Source of the DNA: Thermoplasmata archaeon
GTDB taxonomy: Archaea; Thermoplasmatota; Thermoplasmata; Thermoplasmatales; Thermoplasmataceae
NCBI GenBank assembly: GCA_021806345.1
Contig: JAJZXP010000314.1
Location: 1-9,876, forward strand
Length of the DNA stretch: 9,876 nt
Reading direction: 5' to 3'
The position numbers and the translations under genes were made by a program. This document shows, in pieces, positions 1-6,640 of the stretch. The notes under the pieces were generated by a model. It did not search any database and was not told where the DNA came from. It saw only the letters and a list, made by a program, of their open reading frames with translations. Numbering within the stretch: the first letter of the stretch is position 1; each line of letters begins with the position of its first letter.

Positions 1-444
1 CTCGGTAAGCGTGGTTTCAATCCACACATCCCTACGGGATGTGACTTTCTTGCCATAATCAAACCTGTGCTGTCCACATGTTTCAATCCACACATCCCTA
101 CGGGATGTGACACCCTGGCGGAGATGAGAATGAATTTGGTCTGATGGTTTCAATCCACACATCCCTACGGGATGTGACTACGGAGTGGGGTATTCCCGCT
201 CCGAGTACCTCGTAGTTTCAATCCACACATCCCTACGGGATGTGACCCAATGTAGATTTCCGATGATCGATGTCCTGTCAGTTTCAATCCACACATCCCT
301 ACGGGATGTGACCTGTAATCCATTGATTTTCATTAGATAAAAAAGGTTTCAATCCACACATCCCTACGGGATGTGACTCGTCCGGATGGGCATGGAATCG
401 TACCATATATGTGTTTCAATCCACACATCCCTACGGGATGTGAC

Positions 445-479
445 TTGCGGTAGAACGCCTTAATGGAGGTAAATTACTT
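445..479 (-). repeat. Spacer 7, duplicated as spacer 12
   Basis: This 35-bp spacer is identical to bases 777-811, which are spacer 12 without its first base. On the plus strand one frame is open throughout (reading AVERLNGGKLL after the first codons), which suits a protein-coding target. The end next to the leader-side repeat, where the PAM lies in the target, is the same in both copies. This is the older copy, being further from the leader. Confidence 0.95.
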
Positions 480-579
480 GTTTCAATCCACACATCCCTA
501 CGGGATGTGACTGGAGAGCACTGTTCGTGTGACTGTGAAGCTTGCAAGTTTCAATCCACACATCCCTACGGGATGTGAC

Positions 580-677
580 CAGGGAGAATGGGAAGTGTCA
601 GGATTCTATAAGGTTTCAATCCACACATCCCTACGGGATGTGACGAGAACAATACCCATCCGCCCCAGGGAGAATGG
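580..677 (-). repeat. Spacers 9 and 10, overlapping pieces of one target
   Basis: Spacer 9 (580-612) begins with CAGGGAGAATGG and spacer 10 (645-677) ends with the same 12 bases. Joining them on this overlap gives a 54-bp target segment. One frame of it is open for all 18 codons (ENNTHPPQGEWEVSGFYK). In the joined sequence the three bases next to the PAM side of spacer 10 read TTC in the guide-RNA orientation, the canonical I-C PAM. Both spacers come from the same target strand. Confidence 0.85.
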
Positions 678-775
678 GTTTCAATCCACACATCCCTACG
701 GGATGTGACTTCCTGTATCGGTTTGTTGTACCGGACAGCTATGGTTTCAATCCACACATCCCTACGGGATGTGAC

Positions 776-811
776 TTTGCGGTAGAACGCCTTAATGGAG
801 GTAAATTACTT
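776..811 (-). repeat. Spacer 12, second copy of spacer 7 with one extra base
   Basis: This 36-bp spacer equals spacer 7 plus one T at its PAM-distal end (base 776). It lies closer to the leader, so it is probably the younger copy. The four spacers between the copies (8-11) are not repeated elsewhere in the visible array, which argues against a simple block duplication. Confidence 0.95.
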
Positions 812-1048
812 GTTTCAATCCACACATCCCTACGGGATGTGACGTGATAATTCGCAAGTGACATATGTCGATCCTTCGTGGTTTCAATCCACACATCCCT
901 ACGGGATGTGACCCGCTTGGACAGGAGATCTTGAATGGTCACAATGTTTCAATCCACACATCCCTACGGGATGTGACATCATGTCAGACCTGGACCAGAT
1001 TGATGGGATCCTGTTTCAATCCACACATCCCTACGGGATGTGACCGCA

Positions 1049-1071
1049 AGAATCACGAACTCAGTGATTCT
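1049..1071 (-). promoter_or_regulatory. Inverted repeat at the repeat-proximal end of the leader
   Basis: AGAATCAC (1049-1056) and GTGATTCT (1064-1071) are perfect 8-bp inverted repeats around a 7-base centre, four bases from the first CRISPR repeat. The position is where leader-anchoring or insertion-guiding sequences lie in other systems. It could also form a small hairpin at the start of the pre-crRNA. The role is inference. Confidence 0.45.
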
Positions 1072-1110
1072 CTGAGTTTCCTTTCACTTTTCCGCTAAAG
1101 TTGGTTTTGC

Positions 1111-1122
1111 TATAAAATAAAT
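1111..1122 (-). promoter_or_regulatory. Possible TATA box of the array promoter
   Basis: On the minus strand this reads ATTTATTTTATA. An archaeal TATA box here would start transcription about 25 bases further on, near 1086, some 40 bases before the first repeat. The plus-strand reading is also TATA-like, and no clear BRE or bacterial -35/-10 pair is seen, so the assignment is weak. Confidence 0.3.
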
Positions 1123-1213
1123 ACTGTAATAATAAACTATCTTTTAAGCTGGAGAGGCGATAATAGTAGTTCCGCTAAAACCATGTAATAAGTATGGGAA
1201 CTTTAGGTTCGCG

Positions 1214-1504
1214 CTATATAATTAAGGTACCCTCCGGATCATAACCTTGTTTGGATCCGAAATGTTCAACTCTTCTTTTCCAGTTCTTACCAAGAAAATA
1301 ATATCTAAGGCTATCTTTTTCAGAATCTACAATGGATTCTAATCTATGCCTCAATTCAGTGAACTGGTGTGGTTCGACAAGGCATTCGAAAACAGAATTC
1401 TGTACACGCTGACCATAATTAAGGCACTCCTTTGATACATATCTCAAACGTCTTTCACCATTTGTATCTGTTGTATTCACATCGTATGTTATTAGCACCA
1501 TCAT
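1214..1504 (-). CDS. cas2: Cas2, type I-C (spacer integration complex)
   Basis: Cas2 forms the central dimer of the Cas1-Cas2 complex that inserts new spacers at the leader end of the array. The 96-residue product begins MMVLITYDVNT, with the conserved aspartate D8 in the first beta strand of its ferredoxin-like fold. It then has the I-C signature GQRVQNSVFECLVEP, DSLRYYFLG, a basic W-KRRVEHFG segment, and ends GTLII. A longer frame opens at 1528 and would overlap cas1 by 10 bp. I chose the ATG at 1504 because GGTGA lies seven bases before it (1516-1512) and because Cas2 proteins normally begin right at this first strand. The gene starts 14 bp after the cas1 stop and is the last cas gene before the leader. 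The ATG at 1501 is a possible alternative start. Confidence 0.97.
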   Translation of the reverse strand: MMVLITYDVNTTDTNGERRLRYVSKECLNYGQRVQNSVFECLVEPHQFTELRHRLESIVDSEKDSLRYYFLGKNWKRRVEHFGSKQGYDPEGTLII

Positions 1505-1518
1505 TTCAAGTTCACCAT

Positions 1519-2550
1519 TTACTTCCATAAAAAGGGGGGATAATCATCGAGATCGCCTCTAATGTTTCTCGCAAGAAGCATGGATTGTACATATGGTATG
1601 AGCCCTATCTGTATTTTCTCCTGGAGAAATGGATGGATAATTTCCTCTCTTTTCCTGTTTTGCCAAGCTAAAATAATATCTTTCTTCGTATCCTCTTTCA
1701 TCAAAACTGTTCCATTCTCCCGGTTTAAGAACCCATTCTCGTTCACTTGTTTCCTGTTGATAAGGGATAGGACCAACCTGTCTGCTAAATACGGTCTAAG
1801 TTCCTCCATAAGATCTAAGGCCAGACTATCTCTTCCAGATCGATCTGTATGCATGAACCCCACCTGAGGATCTAGACCCACGGATTCAAGCGCCGATGCA
1901 CAATCACGAGAGAGAAGGGTATATATAAAAGAAAGAAGTGAATTGACTTTATCGGTGGGTGGGTGTTTAATTCTACTGTGAAATACAAAATTTTCTTTCT
2001 GGTTTATGATTAAGTCGTCAAATTTGTTGAAATATGCGTTGGCAGCTTTCCCTTCTAAACCCCGCAGGGAATCAATATTTTTAGCGGTCCTCACCGAATT
2101 CACAATCTCTTGGAGCTGATCTACTAAGACGGACATGCCAATCTTGTCAATGATTTCTCCATGATCTCTTATGGTTCTTTGTAAGATTGTTCTGGAATTC
2201 TGTATCTTGGCCGCAATAAATCTTTTTGCAAGACGCAATTCCTCTCCCTTATCGTCCGCCCATCTATATTGTGTTCTTCTCAATAGCACATTGCCAGAAA
2301 CCTCACCTGTCACCCTGGCATAAAAGCTTCCATTTGGGGAAAGAAAGCTAAGACCAATCCCCTTTTCGGTGCAAAGATTCATAGCAGACGGACTGGCACC
2401 TATATAACTAAAACAAATTACATTCTCTAGATTATGGACAGGAATTCGAAAACGGGTTTCATCTCCCACCTTTATCAAAAGATTTTCACCCTGTCGTGAA
2501 AGATATGAATCTGGAGTGGTTACATACAATGTATTAAGAAGTTTTTTCAA
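1519..2550 (-). CDS. cas1: Cas1, type I-C integrase
   Basis: Cas1 is the metal-dependent integrase that joins a pre-spacer to the array, acting with Cas2 and, in this subtype, Cas4. The 343-residue protein begins MKKLLNTLYVTTPDSYLSRQ, as is typical of I-C Cas1, with an N-terminal beta domain up to about residue 85 and a helical catalytic domain after it. Expected metal ligands are E166 (GLEGKAANAYF), H234 (VGFMHTDRSGRDS) and the acidic residues D246/E249 in ALDLMEELRPY. The length is normal and no damage is seen. It starts with TTG at 2550, overlapping the cas4 stop as TTGA. The nearest purine-rich site (GGAG) is 13 bases away, so translation probably depends on coupling to cas4. The exact ligand positions come from motif recognition, not from an alignment. 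Confidence 0.98.
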   Translation of the reverse strand: MKKLLNTLYVTTPDSYLSRQGENLLIKVGDETRFRIPVHNLENVICFSYIGASPSAMNLCTEKGIGLSFLSPNGSFYARVTGEVSGNVLLRRTQYRWADDKGEELRLAKRFIAAKIQNSRTILQRTIRDHGEIIDKIGMSVLVDQLQEIVNSVRTAKNIDSLRGLEGKAANAYFNKFDDLIINQKENFVFHSRIKHPPTDKVNSLLSFIYTLLSRDCASALESVGLDPQVGFMHTDRSGRDSLALDLMEELRPYLADRLVLSLINRKQVNENGFLNRENGTVLMKEDTKKDIILAWQNRKREEIIHPFLQEKIQIGLIPYVQSMLLARNIRGDLDDYPPFLWK

Positions 2551-3245
2551 GATTTATCAGATGCTCCACCATATAACTGATCAGAGATGTAACCTGCAAC
2601 ATTTCTTTCCTTGATACCCCAGTCCGGCTGACATATTTCATATAAAGAACAGTTATCGCAATATTTTTTTTTGACAGGTTTTGGTATGATTCTTTCTGAA
2701 AACATCTTATGCATCCTCTGAGATAATTCTATCACCTTCTCTCTCAAATCAACATCAATGTAAACTTTCTCCCTTCGCTTTGTGGAATTGTAGTAAAGGT
2801 ATCCGAGTTTCACCACGACATTAAACATTTCTTCCAGACACATTGCCTGTGCGCAAAGCTGTACCTTGTCCACATCATTGGATTTGGGTTTTCCTCTCTT
2901 ATATTCCACTGGCACCACCTGCCATCTTCCACTTCTGCCCTTTATAACCACAGTTTCATTAATTGGGAGAGTGTCATCTCTGATGTATTCAATTACGTCC
3001 GTCAACCCACGCAACCCAAGTTTTACAGATTCAATTGGGATGGATCTGGTGATTCTAACTTCTTTCCGCGTGTCGTTTTCAAATGGGTTGTCGGCATGCT
3101 CGTGTATATGCTTCCCTTCAACAGTGAGTCGGTTTTCCTGCCATTGTTGCTCCAAGTGAATCAGTGCCCATTGTCTCTCACAGAAAGCTATGTGTTGGAT
3201 TCCTGAAAGCATCAAGTAATCTTCTTCTTTGGTGTAATTTTCCAT
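2547..3245 (-). CDS. cas4: Cas4 RecB-like nuclease, PAM-selecting
   Basis: Cas4 is a PD-(D/E)XK iron-sulfur nuclease. In type I-C it binds Cas1 and trims pre-spacers so that only PAM-bearing fragments are inserted in the correct orientation. The 232-residue protein has all expected parts: C22 in GIQHIAFCERQWALIH; a histidine near residues 46-50 (HIHEH); D83 in GLTDVIE; E114 and K116 in PVEYKRGKPK; the glutamine-rich helix QLCAQAMCLEEM (129-140); and the C-terminal cysteines C196, C199 and C205 in KYCDNCSLYEICQP. C22 with these three should hold the 4Fe-4S cluster. Its ATG directly follows the cas7 stop (TGAATG) and has no clear Shine-Dalgarno site, so translation is likely coupled. The fixed PAM-side end of the duplicated spacer in the array fits an active Cas4. 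Confidence 0.97.
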   Translation of the reverse strand: MENYTKEEDYLMLSGIQHIAFCERQWALIHLEQQWQENRLTVEGKHIHEHADNPFENDTRKEVRITRSIPIESVKLGLRGLTDVIEYIRDDTLPINETVVIKGRSGRWQVVPVEYKRGKPKSNDVDKVQLCAQAMCLEEMFNVVVKLGYLYYNSTKRREKVYIDVDLREKVIELSQRMHKMFSERIIPKPVKKKYCDNCSLYEICQPDWGIKERNVAGYISDQLYGGASDKS

Positions 3246-4148
3246 TCAAATCCGTTCTATCAAAGTTACTCCGTCAGGTATATTTTCCTTTGCAATCGTT
3301 ATTTCATAGTCTGAAAAATCCCTTATTACCGTTCCGCTTTCTTTTTTAATTATCTTAACAGAGTCAAAAAGGATCTGAGAAGAGGCATTGCCAAGTTTGG
3401 ATGAATGTTTAAAGACTATAAGTTTCCTAGTGTTCATTAGACCCCTTGCTGCGGACCTGTCCTGATCGAACATTCTTTCAAGAGCTTCCCACAATAAAGC
3501 CAGGTCATCTTCATTAAATCCAGTCTGGTTTGCCAGTGGGGCAGAAACGAATCCATATGCTCTATAAAGGGCGTAAGGAATGGTAAATTTCCTACCCATG
3601 GTTCTGTTTTCACCTTCCTGTTCCCCAGACTCTTTCTCAGTCGTTACTGCCATTCTCGTTATACTGTGTTCTAGAGATACAACTGGATCTATCGATCTTC
3701 CAAAAGTAAGTTGTACCGGGCCCCGCACCTGACCGGCATTTGCTCCGGTAGTCATTACTGCACCAAACGTCCTGATGTCGAAATAATTCTCACAGAGGTA
3801 ATTTTTAGCCTTTGCACGATCTTCTGGTTTGACCTGTTTGCTCTTTTCATTCTCCTTTTTCTCGGGTTTTATCTGAACACCTATTTCAGAGTACGCTTCA
3901 TCTATAGTCCTGTTAAGAATAGCCTTTTCTTTAATAAAAATCGCATAAGGTTTGTTGTTCTCTTTTACCACTTCCACATAGTTTCTGATCTTTCTCTTTA
4001 AGCTAACATCAGTAACCAGTCCATGGCCAGTCTCGGCATCTATACGTGGAAGATTCCCTGCATCTGGGTCCCCATTGGGGTTTCCATCCTTAACATCGAA
4101 CAATATTACAAAGTCATACCTATTTTCAATCTGTTTGTTTTCTGACAT
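3246..4148 (-). CDS. cas7: Cas7 (Csd2), Cascade backbone
   Basis: Cas7, family Csd2/Csh2, polymerises along the crRNA and forms the backbone of the I-C surveillance complex. The 300-residue protein shows the family landmarks: the first strand FVILFDVKDGNPNGDPD (13-29), TDVSLKRKIRNYV (46-58), YFDIRTFGAVM (122-132), GQVRGPVQLTFGRS (139-152), SITRM (162-166), GRKFTIPYALYRAYGF (185-200) and RGLMNTRKLIVFKHSS (235-250). Two charged, low-complexity stretches (about 92-115 and 170-182) probably are surface loops. The ATG lies 16 bp after the cas8c stop, with a GAGAGG site just upstream. Several copies per complex are needed, and its own ribosome site may help supply the excess. Length and motifs are normal. 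Confidence 0.98.
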   Translation of the reverse strand: MSENKQIENRYDFVILFDVKDGNPNGDPDAGNLPRIDAETGHGLVTDVSLKRKIRNYVEVVKENNKPYAIFIKEKAILNRTIDEAYSEIGVQIKPEKKENEKSKQVKPEDRAKAKNYLCENYFDIRTFGAVMTTGANAGQVRGPVQLTFGRSIDPVVSLEHSITRMAVTTEKESGEQEGENRTMGRKFTIPYALYRAYGFVSAPLANQTGFNEDDLALLWEALERMFDQDRSAARGLMNTRKLIVFKHSSKLGNASSQILFDSVKIIKKESGTVIRDFSDYEITIAKENIPDGVTLIERI

Positions 4149-4164
4149 TTCATTTGCCTCTCTT

Positions 4165-4539
4165 TTAAGTTTCCACTTCTGGTTTCTCTTCTTTCTTGGT
4201 AAAAAAATCCTGTCTCTGGTGGTAGTATCCTATGGCGAACATACCCTGACCATGAAGATCGAGGTGTGACGGGAAAAATTCAACATTCCCGATGATCTCG
4301 CCGAGTTCCTTTTCAAAAACTGTCACAATTCCTTTGTTCTCTATTTTAGCAAGGTGGTGATTTTTCAGTCGTAGCAAAGTTGGGAAAACAGTAATGGGTG
4401 ATGTACAAGCGGAGCCATAGTATCTCTCCCTTATAGTGGCGTTTAAATTTGGATTTGCCTTTTCCTGAATTCTTTCAAGTGCCGCAAACAGTCTTCCAAG
4501 CTGATATCCAGCTGACGGCTGAGTTTTATCAAGTTTCAT
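4165..4539 (-). CDS. cas11c: Cas11c small subunit from an internal start in cas8c
   Basis: Type I-C systems lack a separate small-subunit gene. It was shown in the Desulfovibrio vulgaris system that Cas11c is translated from an internal site near the 3' end of cas8c. Here codon 464 is an in-frame ATG at 4539, preceded by AAGGAG (4551-4546) with six bases between. The product would be 124 residues, close to the known size of about 120, and begins MKLDKTQPSAGYQLGRLFAA, the helical region expected for Cas11c. It ends with GYYHQRQDFF and a charged tail. Another ATG at 4554 (codon 459) has no such site. Cas11c would line the belly of Cascade and stabilise the displaced DNA strand. Expression is inferred from position and ribosome site. 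Confidence 0.85.
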   Translation of the reverse strand: MKLDKTQPSAGYQLGRLFAALERIQEKANPNLNATIRERYYGSACTSPITVFPTLLRLKNHHLAKIENKGIVTVFEKELGEIIGNVEFFPSHLDLHGQGMFAIGYYHQRQDFFTKKEEKPEVET

Positions 4540-5928
4540 CGTGATCTCCTTCATTTTATTGTTAGAATAGAATTCACAGTATCTATTTAAATATGCCTTT
4601 ATAGTGGCTGCTCTAACTCTAGTAACCCTATTAATTGTATCATTTCTTATTCTACGTACTGCGAGTTGAAGCATGGAGGCAGGATAAAGAGTACCTTTGA
4701 GTACGGCTCTCATAACGTTACCTGCAAGAGAGGGGGGTATATTCTCAAACTTGTCAAGTGTTGAAATATTCGCAAGTATCCTTTGCAAAGGGTAGAAGTC
4801 TGGTTCCTCTTTGTTATTTGCATTCTTTACGATAGAAAAATCATCAAAGTACTGCTTAATTCGTTCAGAGTATTCTCCCACTTTGCCATTTTCCCAAAAA
4901 CGGATTGATATTCTCGCAGAATTAGGTGAAAGGCCGAGTACATAAAATGGAATGTCCCTATCTTCTCCAATATATGCACCACTTTTAATGGAATTGAAAA
5001 GTTCCCTTACTGGGCTTACATCTTTGTCATGATCAGTTGACTCAGGCTCTTCAAAAAGAACAGAGAATTTCTCCTCAAGTTTGTTTTCTTTACTTCCCCA
5101 GAATACTGTGTGTGAATCTCCAACCTGCATCCTCCGTTTCTCAGATTTAAGTAGGTAATTTAATGCCGTGGTGTAAGCAAATTCTGTATCTATGGTTACA
5201 GGAGAATTATATCCCTGCTCTTTACCATAAGAATCATATCCACTATTTTTCTGAAAACTCACAAGAGAATCTGAGTCCTTGTTGATTCGAGTTTTGCGGT
5301 GTAACCTCACTATCTGCCCGATTTCACCAGTTACCAGATCATACCCAATTACGTTTTCTCCTTTTTCATCAGGGGATTCCATTTGGAACTTTCTGTATCT
5401 CTTCAACAGGTCGCCAGATGGTACTGGTGAGAGCTCCGAGTTCAGTCGAAAGGCAATATTACATCCCGGAATTTTCTTACAATCTTCTATCTCTTCTGAT
5501 TTCAGGACATTTTCAATACCATTATTCTCATAAAAACGTATCATAGCTCTGATTTCAGGGGCTTCTTTAATCTCAGCAGGCAGATTTTCAATGGATTCTA
5601 TCCAGGCTGCGTGCTGATTTTTGGCCAGTTCACGCTCCTCGGGTCCATCTCCTTTTGGAATACCCAAAACGTAACCTATATGATCCCATAGGAGATTTGT
5701 TGTCATGTAACTTTTACTGCCAGACCGAATCTCGGAACTGGGTACCTGAAATTTCTTTCCCACTATCCTTTTTCCTTCAGGTTCTCTAGTGTCTTCTAAT
5801 GATATAAAATTCCCTTGTGCATCGATCACGATGAGAAATGGGATTTCTTTTATTTCAAACCCAAGTGGAGGCATCTGACCTTCAGAAAATTTTCTGTCAT
5901 AATATTCCTTTAATGCTTGTAAAATCAT
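4165..5928 (-). CDS. cas8c: Cas8c (Csd1), large Cascade subunit
   Basis: Cas8c (Csd1) is the large subunit of the I-C complex. In studied systems it recognises the PAM, helps open the duplex and recruits Cas3. The 587-residue protein begins MILQALKEYYDRK, a usual Csd1 start, and contains recognisable family segments including SYMTTNLLWDHIGYVLGI near residue 73, TVFWGSKE, and PFYVLGLSPNSARISIRFW near 330. The C-terminal helical part runs from about residue 400 and ends in the GYYHQRQDFF region. Its ATG overlaps the cas5 stop (ATGA), with GAGGT six bases upstream. The last 124 codons contain an internal start for Cas11c, annotated separately. No truncation or frameshift is seen. The function comes from the family; PAM-contact residues cannot be assigned here without a structure alignment. 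Confidence 0.98.
   Translation of the reverse strand: MILQALKEYYDRKFSEGQMPPLGFEIKEIPFLIVIDAQGNFISLEDTREPEGKRIVGKKFQVPSSEIRSGSKSYMTTNLLWDHIGYVLGIPKGDGPEERELAKNQHAAWIESIENLPAEIKEAPEIRAMIRFYENNGIENVLKSEEIEDCKKIPGCNIAFRLNSELSPVPSGDLLKRYRKFQMESPDEKGENVIGYDLVTGEIGQIVRLHRKTRINKDSDSLVSFQKNSGYDSYGKEQGYNSPVTIDTEFAYTTALNYLLKSEKRRMQVGDSHTVFWGSKENKLEEKFSVLFEEPESTDHDKDVSPVRELFNSIKSGAYIGEDRDIPFYVLGLSPNSARISIRFWENGKVGEYSERIKQYFDDFSIVKNANNKEEPDFYPLQRILANISTLDKFENIPPSLAGNVMRAVLKGTLYPASMLQLAVRRIRNDTINRVTRVRAATIKAYLNRYCEFYSNNKMKEITMKLDKTQPSAGYQLGRLFAALERIQEKANPNLNATIRERYYGSACTSPITVFPTLLRLKNHHLAKIENKGIVTVFEKELGEIIGNVEFFPSHLDLHGQGMFAIGYYHQRQDFFTKKEEKPEVET
4546..4551 (-). promoter_or_regulatory. Internal ribosome binding site for Cas11c
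   Basis: AAGGAG inside the cas8c coding sequence, six bases before the in-frame ATG at 4539. It is one of the better Shine-Dalgarno matches in the operon, although it lies within codons 460-461 (Lys-Glu) of cas8c. Confidence 0.8.
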
Positions 5929-6626
5929 CCAATAACCTCTATCTTCTTCCTATCAGTGATAATTATACCATTCTCCATTACCGCCCTAAAGAATAGTGGA
6001 GGTGGAGCATTTAAGTCTCTTTTGAAGTCCATATCATAAAGCATGAAACCAAGATCTTTATGTTCCTTGATGGGGCTAGACGGTTCATGTTCTAAATCAA
6101 CAAGCTTGAATGAACAAGCAAATTCTCTCGTTCCTAGATATGGCCTGTGGAAGCACTGTCCTTTTTTAGCACGTCTTTCAAAAATGGCAGCATATTTTTC
6201 CTCGCTTTCGTCTTCTTCGTTCTTGGTGTTGTTATGAGTGGTCTGGTCACGTTTTTCAAGGGGAATGAAATCAAAGTAACCATGTATTCTGTACTTTACA
6301 TCTTTCAAGCACATCCCTGAGCGCTGTTGCCTGTGGTCCTCTACATAAATTCCATTGGGCACTGGCGCATCGTTTAACATCTGTTTTTCAGATGGCGTAC
6401 TGATAGTTTTTCCTACTTCATTTCTCTTGATTGAGGTAAATTTAATTGGATTCAAAACTTCTATTTTTGTGATATTCCATTTTATGGCAGGTTTCCATAG
6501 TATTGCTTCAAATATTCCTCTTGCTGCAGACGGAGTTATAACATCGTAGCTAACTCTCTCAACCTTCATTTCAGGTCTAGTGAAACATGCAAAATCACCC
6601 CACACTTCAAGACACCAGTTTTTCAA
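5925..6626 (-). CDS. cas5: Cas5d, pre-crRNA endoribonuclease and Cascade subunit
   Basis: In type I-C there is no Cas6. Cas5d cuts the pre-crRNA at the base of the repeat hairpin and stays bound to the 5' handle. From the TTG at 6626 the product has 233 residues and begins MKNWCLEVWGDFACFTRPEMKVERVSYDV, the usual Cas5d N terminus. It continues with TPSAARGIFEAILWKP, CLKDVKYRIHGYF, the CFHRPYLGTREF segment and the C-terminal PLFFRAVMENGIIITD strand. An acidic, asparagine-rich loop (about 125-145) probably is exposed. The frame can be extended to an ATG at 6680, but this would overlap cas3 by 41 bp and add 18 residues untypical of the family. The TTG has GAGGGGTTGA just upstream and lies 13 bp after the cas3 stop. 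I did not assign catalytic residues, as this needs an alignment. Confidence 0.96.
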   Translation of the reverse strand: MKNWCLEVWGDFACFTRPEMKVERVSYDVITPSAARGIFEAILWKPAIKWNITKIEVLNPIKFTSIKRNEVGKTISTPSEKQMLNDAPVPNGIYVEDHRQQRSGMCLKDVKYRIHGYFDFIPLEKRDQTTHNNTKNEEDESEEKYAAIFERRAKKGQCFHRPYLGTREFACSFKLVDLEHEPSSPIKEHKDLGFMLYDMDFKRDLNAPPPLFFRAVMENGIIITDRKKIEVIG

Positions 6627-6630
6627 AAGT

Positions 6631-6640
6631 TCAACCCCTC
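6631..6640 (-). promoter_or_regulatory. Ribosome binding site deciding the cas5 TTG start
   Basis: GAGGGGTTGA on the minus strand overlaps the last base of the cas3 stop codon and ends four bases before the TTG at 6626. It favours this start over the in-frame ATG codons at 6680 and 6668, which lie inside cas3. Confidence 0.6.

Larger units (their letters stand above)
1..1044 (-). CRISPR. Type I-C CRISPR array, 16 identical repeats, open at left edge
   Basis: Sixteen 32-bp repeats with no differences seen start at 14, 80, 147, 215, 281, 346, 413, 480, 548, 613, 678, 744, 812, 881, 946 and 1013. Fifteen complete spacers have lengths, left to right, of 34, 35, 36, 34, 33, 35, 35, 36, 33, 33, 34, 36, 37, 33 and 35 bp; bases 1-13 are the end of another spacer. 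Read on the minus strand, the repeat is GT, then a perfect 8-bp stem CACATCCC / GGGATGTG around the loop GTA, then TGGATTGAAAC. The ATTGAAAC end is typical of I-C repeats, and the 11 nt after the stem match the 5' handle known for Cas5d processing. Minus-strand transcription from the leader on the right is inferred from this and from cas2 lying on that side. No degenerate terminal repeat is present, so the array continues beyond the window and its full size is unknown. Confidence 0.99.
1045..1213 (-). promoter_or_regulatory. CRISPR leader
   Basis: This is the AT-rich non-coding stretch between the cas2 stop and the first, leader-proximal repeat. It should carry the array promoter and the sequences that direct Cas1-Cas2 to insert new spacers next to it. 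Visible elements are an 8-bp inverted repeat four bases from the first repeat, a 10-bp direct repeat (TTCCGCTAAA on the plus strand, at 1090-1099 and 1170-1179), and an AT-rich TATA-like box at 1111-1122. No oligo-T terminator for cas2 is seen, so the cas transcript may read on into the array. Confidence 0.85.

Noticed and set aside
566..1098. Open frames of 63-77 codons within the CRISPR array on both strands
   Set aside because: They consist of translated repeats (the segments VTSRRDVWIET or FNPHIPTGCD recur) joined by spacers. They have no ribosome sites or family features and are by-products of repeats without stop codons.
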